Origin: Hondaea fermentalgiana
Lineage: Eukaryota > Sar > Bigyra > Thraustochytrida > Thraustochytriidae
Length of the DNA: 64,000 nucleotides
Direction: 5' to 3'
Assembly (NCBI GenBank): GCA_014084085.1
Contig: NPFB01000020.1
Span: 173,466 to 237,465, forward strand
The notes beneath the pieces are model-generated. The model did no database searches and was not told the DNA's origin. It saw only the letters and a program-made list of their open reading frames with translations. The position numbers and the translations under genes were made by a program. Position 1 is the first letter of the stretch. Each line of letters starts with the position of its first letter. This document shows positions 48,381 to 60,200 of this stretch, piece after piece.

Positions 48381-49616
48381 TCAGTGCTTCTCGACATAAG
48401 GTGCAATCTTGTAAGAAACGTAGGGGAACATCTCCTCGGTGGCAGTGCCAGCGGCAGCCTCGTCGGCCTGCATCTGCATCATGCCGTGAACGTCATAGTG
48501 CGAGTAGAGCTTGAGAAGCTTTTCGCGGACCTTCTTCTCGAGAGCCTTCTTCTTGGGCTTGACCAGAGCAGCAGTGAAGTTGACGGGCAGACCGTAGCGG
48601 AGCACAGACTCGACAAAGAGACGAATAGCCTTGACATGAATCCAAGCGATAAAGGCATCGCCATAATGGGTCTTGCACCACTGTGCGAGCTGAACGGAAG
48701 CGTCGCTGAGGTCACGCTGCGCATGTGTGAGTGCATCGCCGTCGCCCTCGAGCTGGGCGCGCTGGAGCTCCTCGTACGCCTTTTCAAAGTCGTAGTCGCG
48801 AACGAGGAAGCGCGCGGTCTGCGCGGCCACCTTGAACTCCTCGATAAACTTTTTGAGAATGGTCACAAGGTAAATGACATAGCCGTCCCGATCCTTGTCC
48901 TCCATGACCCGCTCGGCCGACCCGGGGACCACAGGCGAGCCCTTGACGCTGCCGCGGTCGGACTCTGGGCCGTAGCCGACGATGTCCTCGCCGAGCGTGT
49001 GGTAGGTGCTGAGGAACTCCTTTTCGAGGCCCTTTCCGACGACGACCACGACCGTCTTGAGGTACTGCGAGTCATGCATCATCTCGGGCGACACGTTCGG
49101 GGTGAGGGCGTCGTTGAGGTCGCAGACCATGAGGTTGCCGCCCTTTTGCCGCTCGAGCGCCTGCACGCGTTGGCGGCGCTCCTGCACGAATCCGGCGCTC
49201 TCCTTGAGCTCGGACTCGGTCTTGTTGGCGGCCTGTACGATCTGGCGGACGAGCTCGTCCACGGGGCGCTGTGTGGGGTACTTTGCGGCGTTCCAGCGAA
49301 AGGACTCGATGTAGGCTGCGGGCGGTGCGCTGCTCACGGTGAGGACCTCGTTGTTCGAGTTGAGCTCTGCGAATTGCCGCTCGATCTTGCGGATCACCTG
49401 CTCCACGTTCAGGTCTACCTTGGAGAGCGCATCGCCTGAGGCCATGAGCTTTTCCAGGGTTCCCACGCGCAGCTCCGGCATCTCGAACCGGTACGATTCC
49501 GCCACGTCGGACACCGCGCTCGACAGCTTCGCGAAGCTCGCGCGGCTCGCCTCATCGTCGCCGGGCTGCGGCGTGCCGGCGTCCTTGGCGCTCAGCAAAA
49601 TGTACTCGTCGCCCAT
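48381..49616 (-). CDS. ATP6V1C: V-type proton ATPase subunit C
   Basis: 411 residues, close to the 380-390 of animal and yeast subunit C (Vma5). Subunit C is a stator part of the V1 sector that links the catalytic head to the membrane sector and is released during reversible disassembly of the pump. Recognisable segments are FRWNAAKYPTQRPVDELV, KVDLNVEQVIRKIERQF, KGGNLMVCDLNDAL, AFIAWIHVKAIRLFVESV, LRYGLPVNFTAALVKP and the C-terminal end with FPYVSYKIAPYVEKH. The frame runs on upstream without a stop, but the codons before 49616 are low-complexity repeat sequence and the MGDEYILLSAKD start fits the family. The insert with DRGSVKGSPVVPGS in the middle is longer than in yeast. Confidence 0.95.
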   Translation of the reverse strand: MGDEYILLSAKDAGTPQPGDDEASRASFAKLSSAVSDVAESYRFEMPELRVGTLEKLMASGDALSKVDLNVEQVIRKIERQFAELNSNNEVLTVSSAPPAAYIESFRWNAAKYPTQRPVDELVRQIVQAANKTESELKESAGFVQERRQRVQALERQKGGNLMVCDLNDALTPNVSPEMMHDSQYLKTVVVVVGKGLEKEFLSTYHTLGEDIVGYGPESDRGSVKGSPVVPGSAERVMEDKDRDGYVIYLVTILKKFIEEFKVAAQTARFLVRDYDFEKAYEELQRAQLEGDGDALTHAQRDLSDASVQLAQWCKTHYGDAFIAWIHVKAIRLFVESVLRYGLPVNFTAALVKPKKKALEKKVREKLLKLYSHYDVHGMMQMQADEAAAGTATEEMFPYVSYKIAPYVEKH

Positions 49617-49836
49617 CTTTCTCCCCGCCTCTCGCGCGCGCCCGGGCTGCCTCCTCCGCCGCCGCCGCGCTCGCCAGCCGCCGCAGAGCCGCTCCCGCCC
49701 GCGCTGCCTCGCTGCCTCGCCGCGCACGCACGCACGCACGCACGCACGCTCGCTCGTGCACGCTTGCTCTTCTGCTGCAGCAGCCACACCAGGGCAAGCA
49801 GAGCAGGCAGCACTGCAAGCAGAGCAGGCATTGCTC

Positions 49837-49876
<40 letters not shown>

Positions 49877-50268
49877 TTTTGAGAAAGAAGGGGAGAAAGA
49901 AAGGAGGCGCGCTCTTGCACTGCGCTGCGCTGCACTGCTGCACTGCTGCACTGCTGCACCGCGCGGCAGAGACGCCGGAAGTGGGATAAAAGGGGGCCCA
50001 ACACGGCGGATTCCGGGCGGGAAAGTGGCGAATAAAGTAGCAGCTGCAGTGCAGCGGGAAAGAAAGAATGAAAGAATGAATGAAAGAAAGAATAAATGGA
50101 GGAAGGAAGGAAGGAAGGAAAGATAGCGTGGATCGGGAGAGAGATCCTGCCTCTGGCCAAGGGGCGGCGCAAGGCCTGGCCCGGCAGAGCGAGCGAGCGA
50201 GGGAGGGAGGAAGGGAGGGAGGGAACGAGGAGAGCCGCGAGGAAGGGAGCGCCGCGCGGCGCGGCATC

Positions 50269-50290
50269 GATGGATGGATGGATGGATGGG
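50269..50290. repeat. (GATG)n tetranucleotide repeat
   Basis: GATG/GGAT units in the region upstream of V-ATPase subunit C. Confidence 0.9.
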
Positions 50291-50548
50291 TGGGTGTGTG
50301 GATCAATCAATCGATGGATCGATCGCGATGCGAGTGGCCGCTGCATTGCACTTGCGGCCGCCATGCCGCACTTGCAGCGCGCGGATAGCGTACTTGCACC
50401 ACGCGGATAGCCCACTTGCGGCACAAGTGCGCACAGGCAGGAAAGCGGGCTCGCAGCCTGCCGCGTGCACCCGGACGCCTAGCCGGCGCCTAGGGACCCC
50501 TAGCCGGCGGCGGCTGCGCTTGCCGTGCGCGTGCAGCCCGCAAGTCCC

Positions 50549-50648
50549 NNNNNNNNNNNNNNNNNNNNNNNNNNNNNNNNNNNNNNNNNNNNNNNNNNNN
50601 NNNNNNNNNNNNNNNNNNNNNNNNNNNNNNNNNNNNNNNNNNNNNNNN
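50549..50648. other. assembly gap (100 N)
   Basis: Exactly 100 unknown bases, a standard gap placeholder; the sequence on its right edge begins with an adapter-like 14-mer. Confidence 0.99.
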
Positions 50649-50662
50649 GATCGGAAGAGCGG
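50649..50662 (+). other. probable Illumina adapter remnant
   Basis: GATCGGAAGAGCGG sits exactly at the contig edge next to the gap and equals the start of a common Illumina paired-end adapter (minus its first A). At such a place, residual adapter is more likely than genomic sequence. Confidence 0.8.
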
Positions 50663-51230
50663 GGGCGAGAAGGAGCCCGAGTCGGGACTTTTCATGGAGC
50701 TGCTGGGTGGGGACGGCAGTGCAGGCGAGGAGGGGTTCGCCGTCGACCGGACGTCTGAAACTTGAAGAGAAGGAGGAGGGGAGAGAGGAGCGCTGGGCTG
50801 GCGGCCAAGAGGGCCGTGGAGCGAATTTTTCGTTGGGAACGGCTGCAGTCGGTTGCAGCTGCTGGCTGCACTTGCTTTGCTTTGCTTTCAACACGCAGTG
50901 CAGCTTGCAGGCTTGAAAGACCTTGGCGTATGTATACTAGTAGTAATAGTACTAAACGACTTGACGTCGCAGACTGGCTCTGGCAGCATGGGCAAAAAGG
51001 CTCCCTCCCTACTTTCAAAAAAGCCTGCAAAGCCACTTTTACGGACAATGAAGAGTCTCGCTTCCTTTTCATTTCTTTCATTTCCTTTCCTCTCCGACTA
51101 CGTCGAGCACCCCCGGGAGGCTCGAGAAGGACAGAACGGATGATCGATCCACTGATGCCGAGAAGCCAACATGGACCAAATCTTGATTTATCTGGGCCTA
51201 CTACAAAAAATTTCTAAAAAGAGCATCCTT

Positions 51231-54200
51231 CTAGCGCGGAGGTTCGAGAAGAAGCGCAACAGAACGGATGATCCAGTGATGCGGAGAGGTGCCCGGGGCA
51301 CAAGGAAGATCCACCATCATGACAAAGTTGGAGCTGCGCCCCGTTGTCGCAAGCACTCCTCGACGATCCGGGGTGCGGTAGAGCGGACAAGCGTACTTGG
51401 AAACCTTGGCCTCCTCGCTCAAATCCCCTTCTTCGCTCTTAGAACCCATTGTCACCGCGGGCAAGAGATGAATCGTCGGCGCCACAGAGTACAACTCCTT
51501 TGGCCGACATTCCGCAATCGCGTGAGTCTCCGCGTCCCAAATGCCGCCCTGAAGATACATTCCATTCACCAGAGCGCCATCACCCTTCTCGCTTGCAAGC
51601 GACGCATCGGCATCGATCACAAAGGAAAAGTCAATCGTATCAATCGGAAGCTGGTGTCGTCGCGCGAAATTTTGCAAAATAGCCGTGTTGAATGATTGCG
51701 TGAAGAAGATACCCGAGATCCAAAACACCGTCGGCGTACCCTCGTCCACCCATCGCTGGAAGAATGCTAGACGATCGACTAAATCACCAATGTAACCCGT
51801 GAGACCTCGCAACGACGGATACGATCGAGACATCCAGAGCTGCGGCACGATCCCATCAAGAAGAGCATAAAAAATGTTCTCCAGCTCTGCGCTCATGACA
51901 ACTAGTCCTTGCGTCGCTTTGATCAAATCGAGCAAACTCTCGCGAATCGCATCCGTGAGCACATTGTACCGGACGAGCTCCTGGGTCAAAACCGTGTTCA
52001 TGCTCTCCTCGTAAAGAACCGGAAACCTCACGCGTGCTGCTTCAACGTCAAAGCGAGCCGGCAGCTTTTCCAAAATTGACTCGGCCATCTCCTCCACCAC
52101 GTGCTCGGCACTCGCGCCGTCACCACCGCCATCTGCCTGGCTTCGAGGTTGCGTCGCCTGCACAGCACGAAACAGCTCGAGCGTCTCCTGCTGCGCTCGA
52201 GTAATGTCCGCGTTCGCGTGAAGCCCAAACACCTGCGGTTCTGCCTCTGCGGGCAAATCACGCAAAATCTCCACATATGCAGCATGAGACGTTGGCGAAG
52301 GCACCTTGTACAGTCCGCACGGAGACACGGCGTAGTTGTCCGTCTCGGCCAGATCCGGATTCATGTACGCCTTGAGCAGCGCATCCAACAGGCGTCGGTC
52401 CTGGTCATCCGTGACGCGTCCTCCGTAATTGCATGCTCCAATTGTATACACTAGCGCCTTGAATGGCAGACCATCATTGGAGTTTGACCCGTCTTCTTCG
52501 TCGCCCTCTACAAACATGCGCAGATGCCGCACGGAGATGCGAAGATCATCCTCATTAAAACCATACGGCACATTCCAGCCGAGAGGGCCAAAGCTTCGGC
52601 GCTCCTGAACCACCGCATGGAAAAAGCAAAGACCAAATACAAGTCTTTTGAACTCGCGTGCGCGCGATGATACGCATGTCTCAAAAAACTCGGGATCCGA
52701 AATGGGATCGGTAAAGTACGAGCGCACAAGGTTTGAGCGCAGACCCTTAGGCGGTTCGTTTGTCATCTTTACGCCACTCTGCAGGATTGCGACCGGCATC
52801 TTCTCCGAAGGGTACGAGGTGAGCCACAGTCGAAAGTCCTCCGAGGGCCTTTCCGCTTCCCCGCCACCGATTCCTACACCTGCCTTCGAGTACGTGTGAC
52901 CGAGTCGCTCGACAATTTGCTCCAACGTGGGCATCCAGCTCGGATACAAGTGGCAGTTCTGCAGGACAACCCACGAGCCCTTAACCACTCCGCGGTCAAT
53001 CATGCGCTCTGCAATGACCCCTTGGCCCTGACCCAGCGAAAGCGAAGCCAAGGGAACACCGCGCTGGTCAGCAAGCTTCGAAAGCGCCGCCATCGGGTCC
53101 GATCCAGGAGACAGCACAAAGACGAGCGGCGTGTGAGGTCGCGAGTCCTGCCAGCAAGCCTCGAGGTCAAAGCGCGGAGGTTCCACGAATCGCGGCCCCA
53201 TTGTCTTTGCCACGTAGTCACGGACTGCGGGGACCACGCGGTCCGGGCGCAGGCTCCGCAGCACGCACAGCTTGAGAAGCCCATCCTCTTCCCATGGCGT
53301 CGGAAGCGCAGGTTTCACTTCTGGTTGCGGACTCTGATAAAAGGCTTCCCAGACCGCCTGATCTTGTCCGGACAGTGATGAACGTAGCGCGTCGTCTCCG
53401 CCTGCATCCTCCATCGCCTCGCAAAGCAGGTCAAAGGCGGACCACGCCGTGTCTGGAAGCCATTGGGCGCACGGATTCTCTGGTGGCTCGTTTCCAGCTC
53501 GCACCGGCCCGGAAACGAGGAAACGAAAGAGCGAAGGGGGGACTGCATCGGCATGCAGGCGCATGCATAGCAAGAAGGAAAATAAAAGCTTGTCCCGCTC
53601 AAAGAGCGAGCGGCAAATATTCCTGTAGAGGGAATCGGTAAAGTGCGTCTCCAAGACTTCGAGACGACGCGATACCAGTTCCTGCGGCTCAGACTTTTCG
53701 ATGCTCGCCTCGTAAAGATCTACAAACCACGTCAGCGAGTACTGATACATGGGATCCACAAAAGCGAGATCGCTGCAACAAAAGAACATGGTTGCAGCCC
53801 GGCGCGCGATTGGTACATAATGCTGCCGCGCCGCGTCAATCTGCGCTGAGGTCTTGTTTGCTACCTCTTGCTTGACAGAGATCTCCTTTGCGACGGTCTG
53901 AGACTTGCTCAGAACCTCAATGGCCGATGCGTCATCGAGAATGTTCCCTTCCGAGGAGGACATCACCTTGAGGATTTTGTCTTCAATGTCCCGAAGCATC
54001 TCCTGGTTTTTGGACGTTTCTATGATGAGCTGGCTCTTCTCCCGCTCGAGATCGGGGCGCTCCCGCGCCACCACAATTCCAAGCATCTGGTCCTCGAGCC
54101 CGACCGGTGTAATCATAAAGTTCAAAAGCGTCACCTTGACGCTGATCTCCGGCAGATAGTGCGGATTGCGCAGCTTCGTTGTCATGTAGAACCGAAAGCG

Positions 54201-57200
54201 TTCAGAGTACTCCACTGTGGCATCACCAAGGCGAATGCTTGGAACACCGCCCTTTTTGAAGACCTGTTTCAGCAAAAGGGGCTCCAGCGCTGCCGGCAAG
54301 CTTTCTTCAATGTTCTCGAGTAAGACAGGATGCCCAAACTGCACCGCGTTCTCCATCGTTCTGAGATAATTTGCATCGCTAAGCTTGCAGACCTTGAGCT
54401 CGTGCTCTGCCTCCATGTTACGCACCCACTTGTTCGCTTGACCCTGCGGGTCGATCATGAGCGGCCAGCGACGTGAGTTCGAGAGCATAATACCGTTCTC
54501 GATGCTATACTCGTCCACAGGGAGACCTTGAATCGTCCATGCGCGAATTTTCACCTTGTCGCCCAATGTTTGCACGAGATTCATCTCCTCGGCGCTTGAG
54601 CATGGAATGTGCATGGCAATGGCCTCTGTGATCCAGGCTGCCGTAATCTCGCGTCGAAACGTCACCGTAAAGGGTCCAAGGTACGCGATCATGCCAGAGC
54701 ACACCAGGACATTTCCGATTAGATTTCCGAGCAGGCCACGAAGACGCACGGCTTCTTCGCCCCATCGTGCTTTCTCCCCGCCCAAACCAGAGATGAGCTT
54801 TTCGGCACGGTCGAGCTTGGCGGTACAGTCACTCACCTGTTGCTCGAGATCGCGTTTTCGCTCCTTGCATTCCTCGAGCTGGCGCGCGAGACCTGCAACA
54901 CGACTCTCGATTTTGCTCAGTTCGGCCTGCTTCTCACGCAAACCGGCCATGACAAGCTCGAACTCTTGCTCGGCTTCCGCAAGTGCGGCCCGTTTCGGAG
55001 CTACCACCTTGGCCACACTGTCGTACTGGACCATGGCGCGAATCCAGCAGCATAGTCCATATGCAGCCCGCGATGCTTTCTTGATTTTCTCCGGATCAAA
55101 GTCCGGGTTCTCCACGTAAGTCGTCGCCTTCTGTACGACTTTCGGATCAATGTTGTCCTTGTCATAGTCAATGAGCGTCTTCAACAACTTCGGGTCCGAA
55201 AGAAGCGTCTTCTTGGCAGGTTCCCAGTAGTCATTAATCTTTTTTGAAGCATCGTTCGGGTCCTTGGCTTTGATGGGTTTTACATTCATCATGATGCACA
55301 ACGCTTCCATAACGAGCTTGACACCATCTGGCGGGGACTTCATCGATTTGACTTCGGTGATATCGCTCTTACTCAGGGTGTTCAACGCGGCGATTGCCGA
55401 CTCCAAAACTGGCATGGCTTTGGCTAGATCCGCCTCACACTCCTCCTTGATACCTTTGGCGCTCTGAGCCTTCTCATTGGCAATCGCCTCCTCGCTCTTG
55501 ACAACGGTGGCGATCTTGTCTGCTTCCGTTTGCTCTTTCTCCACGGCGGCCATCATTTCCTCAGTTTGTCGCGTTGTCCGCACAAGCACGGGCTGCAGAT
55601 CTTGCAATTCTTTTTGCATTCCTTGAACAGAGTCTTCCGTAAATTGCAACTTCTCCAGACCCACCTCGTACCGCCTCAGCGTCTGCTCCACCTCGCTTCG
55701 TTTTACTGATAACATCGTCTTGAACGCATTGATGAGCTCCAAGTACGAGGTTGGAGTCACGTAGTACGGTCGTCGCAGCTCTTGCATAAAGCGCTTTGCG
55801 TACTTGGCTGTGCTCACGTGGAACTTTTTGCAAAGCGCCACGCACGTCGCCTTGAGCATTTCGTCAGCACCTGGATCCAAATCGTCCAGAAAACGCTCTG
55901 CAACAGATGTGAGCGCGTCTTGGGGCCACTCGCTGAACCAGTCAATGACACAGCAGTTCACAAGGGACGGGAAACGCCGGATACGTGCACGGAAAGCTTC
56001 TCCAATCGGACTGAAAGCCAAGACGAGGTGCAGTCGACTGCGCACACGCTCAACAACGAATGCGTACAAAGCCTCTGGAGTTTCCACGCTGCGCCGCTCC
56101 TGCTTTGCGGCTGCTCGCGCAAGCTCGCAAAGCTCCGCTTTCTCATCTGCAGCCAGCATGTTCGGAACCTCGCCAGAGTTGAGCAAGCTGTTAATGTCCT
56201 CCACAAAGGACTCCTCTTTGATCTGCGCGTCACTAAGGAGGAAGACTGTGTCCTCACCGCGGCCTCCTGCAAGAGCAAGAACACGTCGCAGGTCTGCATG
56301 CCAGTCCGTGACACCGTAGTTTCGACTCAATTCAATCTGAAACACCTGGTAGCCCCGCATCGAAGCTGCGAGGCGCGTCAGAGACTGGCGACCCGATCCA
56401 CCCACGCCCACCAAAAGAGCATTACCACCCGGCGTCCCAATGACACGGCAAATGCGCACGGTGTGTTCGATGGCGTACAAAAACATAACAAGGTCCATGG
56501 GCTTGGGAGATATTGTGTTGTATTCCTCAAGCTTGGCTTCACAGAGCGCTCGCAAGTCGTCCAAATCGACCACTTGCTCGTACGCCGACGATTTAAGACT
56601 CCCAAACAAAACTCTGCGGGCCGTGGTCCAGTTCGCGGCACTTTCGCGAAAAGATCCCGATGCTGAAACCATGCCTGTGGACTCGTCCGCCAGGTGTGAA
56701 AACGATTCCGCAAAGTCCTTGCCAAAGTGCGATTTCATTGCCGGGCTCATCATCTCCCCTACAAGCTTGTCACGGTCCACACCATCAACGAGACGGTCTC
56801 CAAAGACGCGAAGCGTCTCATGCGCCCAAAGACGCGCGATATCTTCCGGCGTGCTTGCGTCCGACAAGACAAATTGCGTCATGCCTTGAATCACGCGGCT
56901 TACGTCGCGCAAGTTGAAAAGGTAGTGCGATCGCGATGGTGTAGGAAGTAATTCCTGCACACTACGACGATACACTTCCATGGTCGCATCCACGGCGCCC
57001 TGGCCTGCTCGTAGAATACCAATTCCACTGCAGCCATGACACTTCATGTTCCATCGCATTAGACTCGAAAAAATACGCGACATGCTCGCTTCGTCAAACT
57101 CGGTCACGCCAACCATGTGAAAGTGTCGCAGGAATCGAGGTGACACGTGGTTACGGCCCCCACCAGGCGGGCCCATGGCTGCGACGTAAAAGCAGTCCAC

Positions 57201-60200
57201 CATGTGCCGAAAGCTTAGGTCCTTGAAGTCGTACCAGCCACCATACTTCATGCCTTGCCGCAGCAACTCGAGCGGCGGCTGTGCTCCGTAGGTCTCGGGC
57301 TGCGGCATGTTTACGTCGTCGAGAAAGATGACGCACTTGCGTCCAAGCGACGGACCGAAAACGCCCTTGCGACGTCGATCGAGACTGGCGTCGATAATCC
57401 CTTGTACCTGAGTTACAGACGTTTGCGCAGAGAATCCAAGCATAAGGATCTGGTACGCTTCCGGATCCAGGTCATTGAGAAGGTATTGCGACGTGTACGC
57501 TGACTTGCCCGTTCCAGTGGGACCAACGAAGAGTAGAGGACGGGACTCTTGCACTGCCAGACGCAGCAAGTACGTATATCGAGCAGTGTCCTTGGTTGGA
57601 ACAATGATGGACGCGTACACGGCGTCTTTAGCGAAATCGGGTTCTTGTGCAAGCGTTGAGGTCCACGGTTTCCAGTCACAGACCCCTCGCGACTCGTCGA
57701 CCTGCACAAAGTAGTCGTACACGAGACCTTCCTTGGGCAAAGTCTGAGTGAGAGCGCGACTTTCCTTGCCGTGCGCGCCGCCAGTCCCTGCACCCGAGCT
57801 TGAACCTGAGGTCAGACTGCGGAAAAAAGCGTCAAAGCTTTCACGTCCGGCATTGTTTGCCGTGCCTCCCACGGACCATACCAGGGCAAAGACAGTAAGA
57901 GGCTCGAGACAATCCGCAGGAACGGGAGTCGTTTGGACATCGTAGACGAGTGTATCGATGAGCTGAGTCATGGAACGCACGAGCATGAGGTCCGAAGTTG
58001 GGGCGAGTTCCGTAACATTTTTGCGGTAAAAGTACAGGGACGGGGCAACAAGCCAATCAAAAATCTCGCGTAGCGTTTCGCAACCCTCGTCGCCCACCTT
58101 TTCACGCAAACGGCGCAGCCAGGCGTCCGCCATCGGGCGCCACCCCAGCTTTTCTGGTTCCATGTAGACCATTCCACAACGAGATACTGTCGCCGGGGAC
58201 GCCACGGCGAGATCAATCGGCTCGAAAACCATATTCATGTAGTCCGACATGGCGATGATCTCGCCACTCATGAGACAGAGCTTCTTGTTATCGTCGAGAA
58301 CAGTGTTGAGATTCTCAATCCACACAGCATCAACAGGTCCGTCAAAGAGGATCCACTTGCGGCGGTTGTCTGTAGCCTTGCAGGCGTCGCGGAAGGTCTT
58401 GGCCAGCACACCATCAGACCACTCGTGAGAGACCATGTCAAAGCAACCATAGAGCTGTTGCATTGTGACAGCTTTAGGATTGATCTGAAAGACGTCAGTG
58501 GCAAGCTCGTGGTCCGCGAGCTTGCAAGGCATTTGCTGACGTTCGCAAAGCGTCGTCAATGCGCGAGAAAGCACCTTCCAGCTCATCGTTTTGCCCGCAA
58601 GCGGGCCGCCCACTATCATGAGTCCATGACGGACGACTAGCATTTCGTACAGCTGGATCACCTTTTCCATAAACACCGGCACAGGCTCAATACCAAGATC
58701 AGCCGCTGCGCACGCTTCTTCTGCTGCAGCGGTGAGATGCACATAGTCTGGATCCGGTAGGACGACTCCAGGAAAGAGATCCGAGATAATGCCTTTGAAC
58801 AGAGGAAGGTCCTGCGAGATGAACTTGGCAAGATTGACATCGCAAATGGACCGGAGCACGATGATAGACTCGTCTTCATCGGGGAACTGACGCTTGAGCG
58901 CCCCTGCAGCCTTGAGCACGCTAATAACTGCGCGCATACCATAATCGTAATGGTCTTGAGAGGAAAGCTGCTCGCTACAAAGCTTGTAGGTTGTGACGAT
59001 TTTGTTTGCAAGATTACGCGAGTCGGCGTACCCATAACTAAAGAGAATGATTTCGGCAATCATGGCGTAGTCGGGAACCATCATGGCGACCGTGCGAAAG
59101 AGGGCCTTGAGGTTATCTGGAAGTTCGGATCTTCCGGCGTAGCCCGGATTCATGGTAATAAATACATTGGCTGTCCAGCGCAAGTTGATTTCTGTCCCTT
59201 CGAACTCAAAGACCTGCGCGCGGCGCGCAATGGCGCCTTGTATGCTTGAGATCTGCTGAGCAATGACGGACAGCACTTCAAGCTCGATACGGTTGAACTC
59301 ATCAAAGCACGCCCAGGCACCGCTTGAAGCAAGTCCTTTGAAAAACTTTGCCATCGCCAGGTAGTCGAGACCGTCGGAGCAGTTGAACACTACGCATTGT
59401 CGCGCCAAAGCCTTGGCTAAATCTTTTACGGTTTCCGTCTTACCCGTTCCCGCAGGCCCTTCAGGCGCTCCACCGTACTGCAGATGAAGAGCTCCCATCA
59501 GCGTTCGATAGCAACGGTCCGTGAGAGGCGTGATGACCAGACGCGAACTGTTCCCCAAATATTCGTAGCCATACTCGAGCGAAGATGTGATGATCTTGAC
59601 AGCAAGCGTCTCGTTCTCCCAGTAATACCGAAGTTGGCTGGTCCAGTCAAAGTCTTGCACCGAGGACACGCTCGCTTCGGCGAGAAGTCTCACGACGTCT
59701 CTCGCATGCACGTCGATGACAGCGAGCGCAGAAAGCGTGGCCCGCTCAAGCTTGGAGAGTTCGCCTCTTACCAAGGTCACGAGGGAGGAGAGCTGGTCGC
59801 TCAGTTGCGATTCGTAGGCCGCAAGACCCCCTCCCGAGGTCCCACGAAGTTCGGTTTCCACTTCTTGGGTCCAGAATGCGGACCCAACCGCCAGAACAAC
59901 CTGACCAGCCCAATCCAGAATCCAGCGACCTCGCGACTTTGTCGGGTAGTCCGCAATTGCCTCGCGGACAAAGTGTTTGACCGTGCGACACATTTCTTCC
60001 TCGAGTTGGAGAAGCCAGACCTCGACTGCCCCATTTGCTTCGTGCGGAGCGATTTCCTGCGTCAGCTGGACGCTCTCGCCCTCAGAGCTAATCATGTGCG
60101 AGATCGTAGGCCGGCCTTGATCGTCACTTCGGAAACGTAGCGACTTGATGCCTTCGAAGCACTTTTTCAGAAACGGCTGCACACGTGTAGGGTCCTTGGT

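Larger units (their letters stand above)
49617..51230. other. intergenic region upstream of V-ATPase C with assembly gap
   Basis: 1.6 kb without a supported gene. It holds simple repeats (ACGC near 49728-49750, GAAA-type near 49830-49874, CACTGCTG near 49920-49958, GAAT/GGAAG near 50064-50120, GATG near 50269-50290) and a 100-N gap. The right-hand part (50.7-51.2 kb) contains the 3' flank of the dynein gene. The promoter of V-ATPase C should lie near 49617-50000. Confidence 0.5.

Noticed and set aside
49617..50306. 230-codon N-terminal extension of V-ATPase subunit C
   Set aside because: The frame is open but consists of repeat-derived Ser/Pro/Phe runs, and the family-like protein starts at the ATG at 49616.
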